Positions 27,493-40,100 of a stretch of 64,000 nucleotides of DNA are shown here, piece by piece. The DNA is from Nautilus pompilius. Lineage: Eukaryota > Mollusca > Cephalopoda > Nautilida > Nautilidae. The notes beneath the pieces are model-generated. The model did not search any database, had not been told where the DNA came from, and was given only the letters and a program-made list of their open reading frames with translations. The stretch spans positions 1-64,000 of the forward strand of contig JACATO010001722.1 of assembly GCA_018389105.1 (NCBI GenBank), written 5' to 3'. The position numbers and the translations under genes were made by a program. Position 1 is the first letter of the stretch, and every line of letters begins with the position of its first letter.

Positions 27493-27530
27493 ATTACCAT
27501 TATTGAAAAGTACAGCTTTAAAAAAAACAT

Positions 27531-27645
27531 CTATAGCTTATAAATCTTTTTGATCTCTACTGTTATTGTACGTTTTTGAGCTTTCACAATAAATTGTCCA
27601 CAGACATAACAAAACACATCAGGAGGATTTCTACACTGTCTTGAC
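27531..27645 (-). pseudogene. N-terminal zinc-finger-like fragment of the transposon protein
   Basis: The minus strand reads M-S-R-Q-C-R-N-P-P-D-V-F-C-Y-V-C-G-Q-F and then K-R-T-I-T. This matches the N-terminus I associate with the same transposon-borne family. It ends shortly after I-Y-K-L and is joined by an internal deletion, out of frame, to the C-terminal part at 26,701-27,492. Confidence 0.5.
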
Positions 27646-30622
27646 ATTGTTAACACTGTAAAACAAGTAAGGAGATAGATACAAACGGTTATACTTATAT
27701 TGAATTTGAGATGATTAAATATTTCATCAGACCAATTATGACTGGACAATTTGAGATGTTGAAATACCTATTTCATCAGACAAAACTTGATTGGTTAATT
27801 TAAGATGATGAAATATTGCATCTGAACTATGCAGCAATGAATAATGTAGTTTATTTTAAAGGCATGTTTCCATGATGTAAATGAAATACATGTATACACG
27901 TCATTAATTGGAATTTCTATATAATGCATGAGCTAAAACCAAAAAAACTTTCTCATCTTGAAAACTGTACGTGATGTCAAAAAACTAATTGTATATTTGA
28001 AATCAGCATTAAAAACTACACTAAGTACACCTTGACATATGCTTGATGGAAAATACTTGTTGACCAGTGTAATTGGCAGTTGTTAATATTTCTCATTTAG
28101 ATTAGTAATATACAGACGAAGATAACTGATATTTCCCATGTCCTATCTATTCTTGTGCTTTACAGAAATTCAGAAATCGTAGACCTATAACAGCTGTAAT
28201 AATTATAAAGTTAAAGCAGCATTTGATACGTTAGAAAGAGAAAGATAAATCGGTATTTTCAGCAAATTATTTAAACGATGTATAAGAAAAACAATTATAA
28301 ACCAGGTGAAATTATATCAGAACCAGCATATGCAGTTCAAAATGCAGCAACAAGAAGCAGAATATTTACAAATTATTCGTACAAAAGAATTTCCGGAATG
28401 AACAGCGGACATTCTGATGATCCATTTTTAGTTTATAGTATTTTGTAATTTGATATTACTAATGTGAAACATCCAAATAGATATTAATGTAGCTAAAATA
28501 ACAATTATGGACAAATTGACAGCCAAATTTTATAAAGCAAGAAACGAGGTATATTTCATGTTTAGGATAACGTGGATGGTTAGAAAAAGAAAAATTAGTT
28601 TAGTTTTTGAAAAGAAAATGTCTGTAGTCAATCTTCCTTAACAGCGAAACTTCTGCGGATTATTTGAGAATGCAATCAATGTCTCTGTTTTCCAACATGA
28701 AACACACTACAGCGGAGATCTTCTTTAAAATGCCATTTTTTAAAAGAAAAAGCATAATATAACAAAAATCTGAAGAAATGAAAATTCGAAATGACGGAAA
28801 TTCTTGAATATGCCAGTTATGGAAAATGGAAAGGTAGTGTATCCTTTATCCATTTTTTTATTTCTGAAACAGAATATAGGTGCCACACACGGAACGGGGA
28901 TGGAAGGGACTGTGTAGGTTTGTTATTTTTGATTTTGAAGCAGGAAAGACAATTGTCCGATTTGTGCTACTGGATATTACACTGCTAACAAAACCAGCTG
29001 TAAGTGTATTTGCTATATTCTATTTCATTATTTGATAAATTCTTGTACTGTAGATTTTGGTAATATTTGTAGAATATCCGTTTACCCTGATGATCAGCTA
29101 GTAGCTGACGTAGACTTTTATTTAAAAATGTAAATCTCGTAAGCATCTAGGCGTGGAATTTATTAGCTTCTGGTCAGATAGCGCAAATTTTTAGCAAAGT
29201 ATTTACGTATTCTTTCAATTGTTGTTGCACGATTTCTCTTTCTTTGTTTTTGGTCCGATCAAGTCTATGGACATAACCTTATATGTGCATAGTAGGTTCT
29301 CCATCATGTTATTTAGGATTTCCTGGATACAGTTATGTATCCCTCTTAATTTTTCCAAATGATTACAGAATTTAGATATTTGATATTTAGGTTCTTCTTT
29401 TGGAAAAGTGTGGAAATTATAGATGAATTATTTTTGACAAATGAATTAAGAGAAGTTAAACAAAACATGAATATTCATCCGACTTAATTTAGTGGTCAAT
29501 GATTAAATCCATGAGTTATATTGTAAATTTAACAACTGATTAAATAAATCATTTCTTTGATGATTACTGATAATTTTTAAATGTCCATAACATGGTTGAA
29601 CTGGTAAAACAGTCATCCATAAGCCGTCGAATTATTCCTGTGCGAGCAACATTTTCTGTAACCTGGCGAACCTAATCCATCTTTTCGGATTTGGACTCAG
29701 AAAATTATACTACTCTGGAAAAAATATCTCGGCTACCGGCTTAGACTTTCTAAAATAATGAATGATTACCTTTTTATAGCAGAGGATGGGAAGCATATGA
29801 AAGACATATTTGTTTAAAGTGTTTGCTTATAACAGCAATTCACAGGTAATTTACAGTCAATCTTTTGTACAAGATTATATAATAACACTAAAACAAAAAT
29901 CTAGAATTCTGAGTTTTATAATATCAGAGAGTATCATTACTTTCGATGTGAAATTAGAAATAATACTCAATTCAACTGTATTTTCGATGTCAATTATAAT
30001 TAAAATATCATTAAGATTATATAGATTAAACAAGTAGTACATTACTTTTCAAAATTAAACTAATTTTATTATTTGAATACGCCGTAAAATTATCTTTTGA
30101 TTCATTACGTCATTAATGGATACTATTTAAATTCTATAATACAGCAAGTACAGTGTAAAGTAGAAACCTTTCAGTACCATGAGCGTAGGAAGGGCTCTGT
30201 TATCAATAATTAATTTTAATTTTCAAAATATTGTGCGTCATATCTTTTTAATATTCCTCTTTATCCTAGTGTTTTTATACGAATATCTGGATATGAAATT
30301 CCATAAATGACGTCCTTTTCATTCCTTCAAATGTTGTTTTTTTTTCCTGAAGCCGTAATTTATGTACAGATGTCTCTGGTTCCAGGGATCTTTTGTTATG
30401 GGGGTCGATTTTATTCTGCTGCAGACTATCCTCTGTCAGAATATTTTAACTGGACGTCTCCTCTCTATCATATGGTTTTCGTCCGAGTTAGCAGTTAAGT
30501 GCTATTTAAATGGCTTTGGATTCTCCCCTTTTTCGCTCTTTGAATGCTTCTGTTGATACGGATTTTATCTCCTTCATGCGGAATGAAGTAATTTTTATAT
30601 ACTAGTAACTTGACATGCGCAG

Positions 30623-30893
30623 TTAAAGTGGAACACAACAGGTGCTTCCGTCTTCTGCAGAATAGACTCCATATTTTCTATGACTGGAACAGCATGTACA
30701 TTTTACCGGTTCTTCTTCAGCAGATTCACGTACAGCTTTTTATCGATTTTATTATTCAAGACATTCGACGAAGCATCTACTAGGTACGTCCTCCAAAATC
30801 TAAGAACACCTTTTTTCATCTTTGATCTGTACAAATCGTTTTCTGCCTTCAGGGATATTCTCTTCCTTGCTGAGTGGTTTATGTCTGCAAAAT
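30623..30893 (-). pseudogene. Decayed coding-like tract, intron 2 of unit A'
   Basis: Near-identical copy of the tract at 8,558-8,831. It is a broken, unrecognised coding-like remnant with the same cysteine-rich end (K-C-T-C-C, S-T-C-C-V-P-L). Confidence 0.3.
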
Positions 30894-32283
30894 AGATATT
30901 TGTACTTCTGTTCTATTAAGGATCTTTGATTTTGCCAATGTTACGAAAAAGTTCATTTCCTTTTTATGCTGCATCATTTTTACGATGCTTTGATGTTTAC
31001 TCCCTAACTTCTCTTTCTTCCGTAATATCGATATTGTGATCATTCTTCCTTTCCTCATCTCCTGTTTAATGAACTTGCCTGTGCCACATTAGGAATTTAT
31101 GACAAAAATCACCGTCAGTAAATGAGGCAATATTACTTTGTGGAACATCTACTACTATAGTAATGGTTGATCCGACTGTCTCTTATTATTACTTTTTTCC
31201 CTTTTACATATGTGAATACCATTTTGGAAAAAAGGTTTACTCACTTCAGCTGTAAACTATTAACTAATACCAACAGTAAATATTAAATACAAAACACTAT
31301 TTGGGATCCGTCACCTCCGTTTCAGAATCAACTTCTTAAAAAAATATAATTGTCATGTTTTTGGTTTTATTATGGAGAAAGAGTTCAATCATTCGATACG
31401 ACTTTACTGCAATATTTAGCAGAAGAATCAAGTTGTTATGTCTGGATGGAATGTTTATATTACATTTGTGAAATACAGAAATCTGCTTGTTTATTTGCCA
31501 CAAATGATTTTCATAAGGTAAATAAAAGTGAAATCTTTCAGAAGATCTAGCAAATTGAACAATTTGGTATTCTTCTGTTTCTGGAAAATATTCTAGTATT
31601 TACATCATCTTCTTGCGTTTAGTTTTAATGAAAACCGGTTGTTCTTTCTGGTCATCAAATCAATCTATTTAAATACCATTTTCCACATACTTTTCACTAC
31701 ACAACTATTTTCTGATTTGTCGATAACAAATGTTTCATTTATTTCTTTCAGTTCGGAAAATAATAATAATTGTTCTTTCTTCTATACTTAACGAATCCAA
31801 ACGAAACATACTAGATTTGAACATTTTGGAAAAATGTTAAGATACAGTAAAAGATTATTTATGTCAAAGGAACCAGCTTTTTTTTGTATTACAGATTTCT
31901 GTAAACTGCATCATGTTCTTGTATTATATTTTTTTAATCTTTTCATTTTACTGTCTGTGATTCACCTACATTTTATCGCATAGATGAAATATGTTTATGT
32001 TTGATTTGTGAATTTACATTGCTTATATAATAAAATCCTAATGCAATGTATATCATTTTGTCTTGCTTTCAGATTGTAAAAGAGGATGTTTAGCTGCGAT
32101 AAAAAAAGATATGAAAATAAAGTCAGCTCCAAAGGACGGTTGCAGAAAGTATAAGGATGGGAAACTATGCACTTGTTTTTCAAATTATTGTAATAGTCGT
32201 CCTATCATTTATTGAGAAATGAGATGGGTCACCCATTCTTTTACAATATCCCTGAAAATATTGTACGCAATCGTATAAAAAGA

Positions 32284-32289
32284 AATAAA
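32284..32289 (+). terminator. Poly(A) signal, unit A'
   Basis: AATAAA lies about 70 bases after the unit A' stop codon. Confidence 0.6.
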
Positions 32290-35225
32290 CTTTGAATTTA
32301 TTGATGAAATATTTGTACTATGTGAAAAGAAATATGAAAAGGAAGATCAGTATCAATAAGAGGAACAACGTTTACTGTTATTATGATTATATATACGTTT
32401 GATATCTATACTTTACTTTCTGCTGATATCATACATTTATTTTAAAATAAATCATCGACAAACGGGAATTATACAAATAAAGGAAAGAGAATAAGCATAA
32501 CTAGAAATGTGTCATTTTGCATGTATTTGAGAATTTTATAAAAACCTAGACATAGACCCAATTTCTTTCGTTTTGGAATCTGTAATAGAACTATTTTATT
32601 TTATGCATTTTGATAGTTTACCAATGATGAAAATAAATCACATCAGTTTCTTCTTGGACTAGATATTTCAAACTTCCTAAATCGTCGGTACATTACTTAT
32701 ATTTCTCCAGTACCTAGTAACCATACTATTATGCATGTATATTAATTTCGAAAATTTTTGGAAATCTGCAAATATATTTCTCTCATTCAGTGTTCGTTTG
32801 TGGTCAAAATGATCAAGAAACCTGTTAAGAGGTTTCAGCCAGTTATCCGGTCATTAAACTGTAAGGGGAAGGCGCATGAAGATGAGCATCGTGTTGGGAA
32901 TCTGAACCACATTGCGTTTTGGAGCATACGATCGAGAACTGTCCAGAGAGTGATGAGTTGTGTCTTCACTACCTCGTAAACTCAGATATAACTGGACAAT
33001 TTTTATATCAATCAATTGAATAACGAAAGAATATATAAAAATTATCACATATATTTATTTATTAATTACTTTTAAAATTGTCGTACTAATATCGAAGGGA
33101 TCCTTGACCGCCAAAATCTCCTTTCTTCTATTGCCGTCCTGCCCACGTTGATCTTAAATATTAGGGGACCATTAATTCGGAAATGATGCCAATAAAAAAA
33201 CAAAATTATTGTCATATAAAGTGGAAAAGTTTATTAATGATTGCCCCTTGTTTTGTTTTATTGTCAAAACAGCATTGATGAATTGTAGTGAGATTATCCG
33301 GAACAATAATTAATAGACCAACAATAAACTATTAAAATAATTTAGACCTTTTTAAAGTTTGTATGAAAGATTATAACTTTGTGAAAATTTCGTATTGAAG
33401 ATATTATTACGACAGCTTTCGATTTTGATAAATTAGTGCATTGAATGGCCTTCAGTACCCTTATCCTAAGCAAGAGAAAATGCATTACGCTATTATGAGC
33501 AACCTACCAAATGTGGAGTTTTCATTCGCAAAACACCAATCAATATTCATCATAATAAACTAAGTTCTCGGCTAAGGAATAATACAACAATAAGCAAGTT
33601 TAATAAAATCGTTAACAAAAAATGAAATTTGAAATTCATTACTAAATGATTTGTCTGAAAATATCAGTCATTAGTAACCAGCAAAATAATCTTTCATCTT
33701 ATAGTAATCGTTCTTTATCCGATTCATAAAACGATCGTGTGCTCTGCCTTCAATATCATCTTTGGACAACTCGGAACGGTAGTTCTTTTAACAAATGTTC
33801 TCTTTAGATTAAAATCGCAATATGTTGGATATTTTTTATTTGATCCAGTCAGTTCAGCCAGAAAGCCTATGCCTTACCATTTGCTGATAAATGAGTTTTA
33901 AAGTCTACATGTTTCTGTCAGCCAACTTTACAAATACTTAATCAGATTTCATTGTAGAATACTTTCCCAACGAATTAGTTGTAGTCTTGTTCTTGATAAA
34001 CTGGAGCACAATGTGGACCATCAAGACATTAGCGATTTATGTAATTCATTTTCAAAAAAATTAAAGCAGTTTGTTTATCATATGGAAGAGGAGAAATGTA
34101 AATGTTAAGGATTACAAAATTCACTTCAGAACTAGCACAGCTTCAAAACTGCCAATTAGTTCATTAATCAATAAGCATTTTGTTTGTTTCTGTTTTTTCC
34201 AAGATAACGCAAAATTCTCTTTTAAAATTTCTGCTCAGACTCTGTTATGAACAAGGTTGGCCCTTTTACACAACAGATTCTTTCTTTCAAATGAAGAACG
34301 ATTTCTCAAGGTAGATATCATTGTATTTAGATTTTATTAGTGCTTACCTGAATACCGATTTCTTTCCTTTTGATGTATGTGCAACGGATAACTGACAGTG
34401 ATAATTGCATCTGTCAGAAACTCTTTTGTTCTTTTATGTAATATTGATAACCTCTCTTTTGACAGTTGCCAGCCTGCTAAAATAAAATTTAACTATTAAA
34501 AACATTAACTAAATTACTTTCATTTTCGAATATTATCCGAATAAACAATATAAATGTGGATTATATTCACTTAGGTGTTACTGATATATTTGATGAGCAT
34601 TGAGATTTTTCTTCCAACGTTAAGTTACCTGTCTGTTTACTTATCATTTACTATCTCTTTATTTAGTTCTCATTGTACTAAAGAAAAGTCCGAGCATCTG
34701 ATGAAGAAGAATGAATATTACCATTGAATTATATAAGACACTTAAAAATAGTCAAAAGTAGGCAAATAAGAGCTTTCTTACTAAGAAAATCAATTTAGTA
34801 ACATTCATGTACTACTGCACTTGTGTAAGTATCGGTCGATAGGTTCCTTGATCATAAACAATTTTCTCTTCCTTTAGAAACTGAACAAAAACAAAATTTG
34901 CCTTCTTACATTAAAGTAATCGCCCTTTGATAATCCTTTTAAAGCTGTATATTAACTATTTCCTTAAAAATTCATTGCTGACAATTATAATTTTGTAATA
35001 GAAATTTAAGGAAACATCTGCAATGATGTGAACAAATGTTCTTCAGTTACTTCTTCTATTAATCTACATAAATTATATAAATAATGGGTTATTTTAATAA
35101 TTAAATATTAATGCATTTCTGAATATGTATTCATTAATTAGTGATTATAAATAATTACTTTAAAAGTAAAATGATGGAAAATAGGATATAACAGATGTCA
35201 CCTTAATAGATGCACAGCATGAAAC
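32290..35225. other. 3' flank of unit A' and 5' flank of unit C
   Basis: No gene is supported. This repeats 10,217-13,250 nearly exactly, except for a stretch of about 95 bases near 33,558 that is missing here. Confidence 0.6.
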
Positions 35226-35235
35226 TGTCAAAAAT

Positions 35236-35326
35236 AAGTACAAAACGCTTGGATTCTTTTTGTTTTGTTAGTAGAGCTCTCATACTGCAATTTTTTATTG
35301 TTTCTTTTCTCCGACATTTAACACAG
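35236..35326 (+). other. Candidate non-coding first exon, unit C
   Basis: Near-identical to 13,262-13,351, ending ACACAG before a GTATGT donor at 35,327. The matching acceptor CAG ends at 37,068. Because unit C is one of the two intact genes, this is a good place to test the 5' UTR exon idea. Confidence 0.35.
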
Positions 35327-37177
35327 GTATGTTCTACACCTTCAAAAAAGAACCAGTTATTTCAATTTTCTTGGAGAAAAATTTTATAGGAAAAGGAATT
35401 AAAAAGGTTCTGTTGCAGTATATTTGACACCATATGAATAATTTATTAGCATTTCACGTAAGTCCGAATGTAAAAAAAATATATAGTAGGAAAAATATTA
35501 TTTTTAGAAATGTACCAGTACTTACTTCGTATCATAACTTGGCTTATTTTAGTAATAATACAAGAGGAATATCTGGCTGTTGTTCATAGAAATTCAACAA
35601 ATTAGAATACGGAGATTTACGACCTAATGATTACCTACAGGAAGAGAATCATTATCAGAAAGTAGATCAAGGTAAAGCAATTACGATATTTTACGTTACC
35701 ATGTGTTGAGAATTATGATGATTTTTAAATTAATAACATCATTAGATTAATTTGATTATTTTTACTAAACAAGCAACACTAACTTTTGATAGTATGAAAA
35801 GTGAAAGATTAATCCATATTTGTGGGAAGTTTTTAAATCATGTTTTACAATCACTGGCAAAGCCGGTACAGTTTCTACAGCTGCTGTTACCACCTTCAAA
35901 TTGTGGAAGAATAACCAGAATACTTCAGATTATTGTTTACAATAGAAATTCAGTAATCAACAGTAGACATTCTGATGAATTATTACTTACCGCCGTTTTG
36001 ATGTTTGTTTTTACAAATGTGTAACATCCATAAAGATGCTGAAATAGAAAAAATAACCATAAATAAATTAACATGAACTCATTTAAAGGAAAAAATAAAT
36101 AGATAACAAGCTATTGGAACGTAGATAATTCCCCTTGAAATATTCAGCAAGATCACAAAATATTTCGCATGAATTTATGAACTTGAAGAAAAAAGAACTT
36201 ATTTATTGAAGAGAAAATTTCTACAGGGAAACTAATTCAACAACAAACTTTTGGAATTTTTATAGAATGAAATGAAATATTTTGGTTTTTCCACTTTCTT
36301 CACAATACAATATTATAATGGCGTTCTTACTTCTTATACCTTTTGTAAAAGAGCATAATTAGATTGAGAAAATCTTTTAAAATTAATTTTAATAAATTCC
36401 TCGTTTATTCAATCATGTGTACATTTGTATAAGTATTGAATTTTATTTTCGGACATACATTTTGTTATATTTAAAATTGATTCCGCTTAGAATATGTAAT
36501 ATCTGTGATCATCTTTAAATAAGATGGAATAGGTACTAATATATAACAAAATAGTTATTTTTACAGAGATGTGATGAATGGGACTGAAAATCTTTTATTT
36601 TCCTCAGTTTTTAAGGAAAATCTGAAAATAGAGATGATATCTTCTGTTATTAAACATTTCTTGCAAAAAATCAATAATAAATAATCAATTTTTTTAAAAT
36701 CATTAGCTTTAATGTCTCTTTATTTTGAACATTAACAACAAAAAATCTTTCCAATCATACGTTAACTCGTGTTTTATGATAATTTTAAAGATTAATACCT
36801 ACTAATATTTACTATTAAAACGTTGCTAAACATTTCAATTTAGTAACAGAATTGTACTCATTTATTCGAACTACTTTGAGCAAATTTTCTTACCTTATCC
36901 CTGCTTTAGTGTACATAATTTCTTAAAATAATGAATTATGATAACTAAATATTGTATTATTCACATTTATGCACATATATTGCCAATTATTAATAATAAA
37001 TCTAAAATTACGTGATAGCAAAATGAATAAGGACTGGGTTTATAACGAGAATTAAAATATCCTTACAGATGATACATGTCTTGAACAGTGTTCACAAATT
37101 AAATAAAACACATTTTGGTAGAGTCAGTGTTTCGAAGACAAACTTATTTAGAAAGCAAAAGCAAATTTGTCTTCAAG

Positions 37178-40100
37178 ATGCATCAAAATATTCTAATATT
37201 TTTAATCGTCTTTTTTATTCTTCCCAAAGCAAAAGATGCCTGTTCTCCTCCTCCTCCTCCTCCGCCAAAAAAACCAGGTATGTTTTAGCCATTTCTTATT
37301 CCAATTATCCAGAAGGTAATCTTTTAGATCTACTGATGAAGTGCAGATCAGTTATCAAAAAATCTTCATTTAAGTTCATATCTAAGTCCACTTATACAGG
37401 AGTTAAAAGAAGTTTCCGACTCCTTTTAAAAAGTAACAGTCCTTTTACTTACCCATTATTATCTCGGCACTTTAGAACTTACACAACCGCAATAGTGTCA
37501 CTATCTTGTTCAGAAAATATTCAGACTAAGTTGTTACGTTTCACGATTTCAGTTTCCACTTTTGACAGGTCAATGAATTTTATTATTACTCCCAATTTAA
37601 TTTATTAGTAATATAAGACTAACAAAATTGATATTACCCATGTGCTAAATATTCTTCTGCTTTTATAAAAATTCAGAAATCATAGACTTAAATTTGATGT
37701 AATTATTAAAAGTTGAAACAACATTTGATAACACAGAAAGAGATCGATAAATCGGTATTTGCATCAAATCAAGTTCATTGAATGAGGTAACAGAAAAACC
37801 GATATAAAACAGCTGGAGTTTTAACAGATGCCACTTGTGCAGTTCAGACTCCTGCAAAAGGATGCAGAATATTTACAAATTATTCGTTTAAAAGAATTTG
37901 CGTAATAAACAGTCAATATTCTGATTAGTTTTTACTTAATAGTATTTTGGTATTTGATATTACTATAGGTAACATCCAAATGGATATTAATGTAGCCAAA
38001 CTAACAATTATGGACACAGACAACTTCTTTAGAGCAAGAAAGGAGGTATATTGCAATCTTAGGATAGCGTAGATAGCTAGAAAAAGAAAATGAACTTGAT
38101 GTTTGAAATAAAATGTCTGTACTCATACTACCTTAAATGCGAACCCCCTTTCCGGATTAATTGAAAATGGAATGTCTTTGTTTTCCTACACGCAACACAC
38201 TGAAATTTTACACAGATGCTCTTTTTTAAAATAACATTTTTTAAAGAAAGAAAGAAATTAAGATAAGAAAAACTCCAAAAACAAGAAAATTAAGCAGATT
38301 TCTTATTTTATTCATTGACGTGTAAACTTGTATAACAGCTATTGTATCCTGATAAATATATTATTTATTATAATTTGGTTCAACCAACGTTCATTAAAGT
38401 CCGTTCTCTCCGTTACACTTGATTAAATATATATATAATGAAACTCAGCATTTCTAAAAAAGGAAGGTGCTTTTTTGTGTTTGATCGTGAAAAAGATTGA
38501 AGAAAAAATGTTCTGTTATTTTCCCCAAAGTTCGAGAAAAATCTGATAGAAGGACCTTCACCCAGGATTAGCATACAGCTCTACCTGAAAATGTTTAAAC
38601 ATGAATTGGTTGGAATAAAATCAAAATTTCTTGTATTGAAGGCTCTATATCTCAGTACTGATCACAATCAAACAAGTATACATAAAGCCGTTAAATATTT
38701 ATTTAATTTTACACCTCATTGGACTCACTTTCTTTTAAGCGGATATTTTGTTTTTATAAAAATTATGTTACCTTTAATCGTTATTAAACTATACCTTTTT
38801 TATTTATTTTATTAGCTGGATAATTCATATTTTTATTCTTTTACCGTCGTGTCGTGTTTGACTTACTGGCAATCGTTTTGAAAGACGTGTTTCATTAGAA
38901 TTATAAATTTCGAGCAAACATTCATTCATTGAGATTCTAGACCACATGTGAATTGTTCTTGTCAATATACAGTGATAATGGCTTAGTTTGACAGTTTTCG
39001 ACAATTCTTCACAATACATAACACAATTCCTACTTTATTCAATGATGTTGTTTCGTTTTGATCATCAAAAAGCAGTTATGGTAATGGATCTTTTGTGTTT
39101 CATTAGGTGTTCATTGAAATGAAACCAGGAAAAGGTACTAAAATTTCTATAAAAATAGGCAAACTTTGCTCTCTATCACCTTAGAAAGTAATTGCTCAGG
39201 TCTCACGGGTCTTACCTGTTGATAAAATCCAATCACCTACAAGGAAAAAATATTTGACAGATAAGGAATATTCGAAATTACGGAACTACTTCTGTATGAA
39301 ATTATAGATAACGTAAATCTATTGCATTTATCTATCTTTTTGTTTCTACTCGATTTTTGCATCACATTTAGCGATTCTCCATTTAATTATTTTATCATGA
39401 ATTTACTAATATGCAAATATCTTAATTTAATTATCATGTTTGTTTCGTTTAAACAACAGACAGTTTTTCACAGATACCTTCATTCCAACAAGTCGGAACT
39501 CTTTAACTGATAGCGTATCACATCCACAGATAAGCCACCCACCTAAGCGCCCTGAGATAGATATTTACAAATAATAATCATCATTTCCCAAAATTTTTTA
39601 AAAGGGAAAATCGTTTGTGATGAGTATAGTTTTCACTTTATATGTGCAGTGATCTATATTATTTCATTTCTGAAACAGATATGATTATGTGCAACAAATG
39701 GTTTGGGGTAGAAAGATCCTGTCTTATTAGTATGGATGATTATGCAGCAGCCGATAAAGTGAAGTGTCATCGTTGTGCTACAGGAATTTTCACATATAAG
39801 AAAACCATATGTGAGTTATATTTGATATATTTTATTTAATTACATGAAAAGATTGTATGCTATAAACATGCATAATGTTTGCAGAATATCAATCAGCTTG
39901 ATTTTAAATTTCAGCATATTGCTGAAGTAGCTTCTTTTTTAAATTCGTTTAAACCTGGTAAAGGTCTGGACATGGAATTTACTAAAATATTGCGTAGCAT
40001 GGATTACGTTTTGAACAATTTCTTTTAGGTGTTACTATAATTGCTTTTGAACGATCTCTTTGGTTGTTTGGCTCAGTATTTTCTATCAACTTTCGCTCAT

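Larger units (their letters stand above)
26337..28069 (-). mobile_element. CACTA-like DNA transposon remnant in intron 1 of unit A'
   Basis: Second copy of the element at 4,276-6,005, duplicated along with its host unit, with the same 13-bp CACTGGTCAACAA inverted ends and TAA flanks. It holds the better preserved protein frame. The N-terminal zinc-finger piece (minus strand, about 27,535-27,645) and the C-terminal part abut out of frame, and the middle of the family protein is missing. This is therefore an internally deleted, non-autonomous copy. Confidence 0.75.
25961..32215 (+). pseudogene. Secreted cysteine-rich Ly6-like gene, unit A' (exon 2 frame interrupted)
   Basis: Exons are 25,961-26,039, 28,873-28,999 and 32,073-32,215. 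Exon 1 is intact here: M-H-K-N-V-L-I-C-L-I-V, then D-A-C-S and three prolines, ending in phase 1. Exon 3 is intact and differs from unit A by a few residues (for example F for S in C-T-C-F-S-N-Y-C-N). Exon 2 no longer reads in one frame, while its copy in unit A does, so the two near-identical genes are damaged in different exons. Intron 1 carries the CACTA-like element. Either this is a pseudogene or the assembly has small indels. AATAAA lies at 32,284. Confidence 0.6.
22069..39690. repeat. Segmental tandem duplication, copy 2 (unit A' and the 5' part of unit C)
   Basis: This is the second copy of the block at 2-17,690, in direct orientation. It starts right after the end of unit B, as expected for a head-to-tail duplication or unequal crossover. 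Near identity stops at the acceptor of exon 2 in unit C (39,679 here, 17,679 in copy 1). Beyond that point the two sequences are only moderately similar paralogues. The similarity edge therefore falls on an intron-exon boundary or within about 20 bases of it. Confidence 0.95.

Noticed and set aside
37069-37608. Long open frame starting at the acceptor-adjacent ATG in units C and B (15,068-15,574), 168-179 codons
   Set aside because: It overlaps the signal-peptide exon in another frame, runs into intron, and is interrupted early in A, A' and D. The serine run is the shifted reading of the proline repeat.
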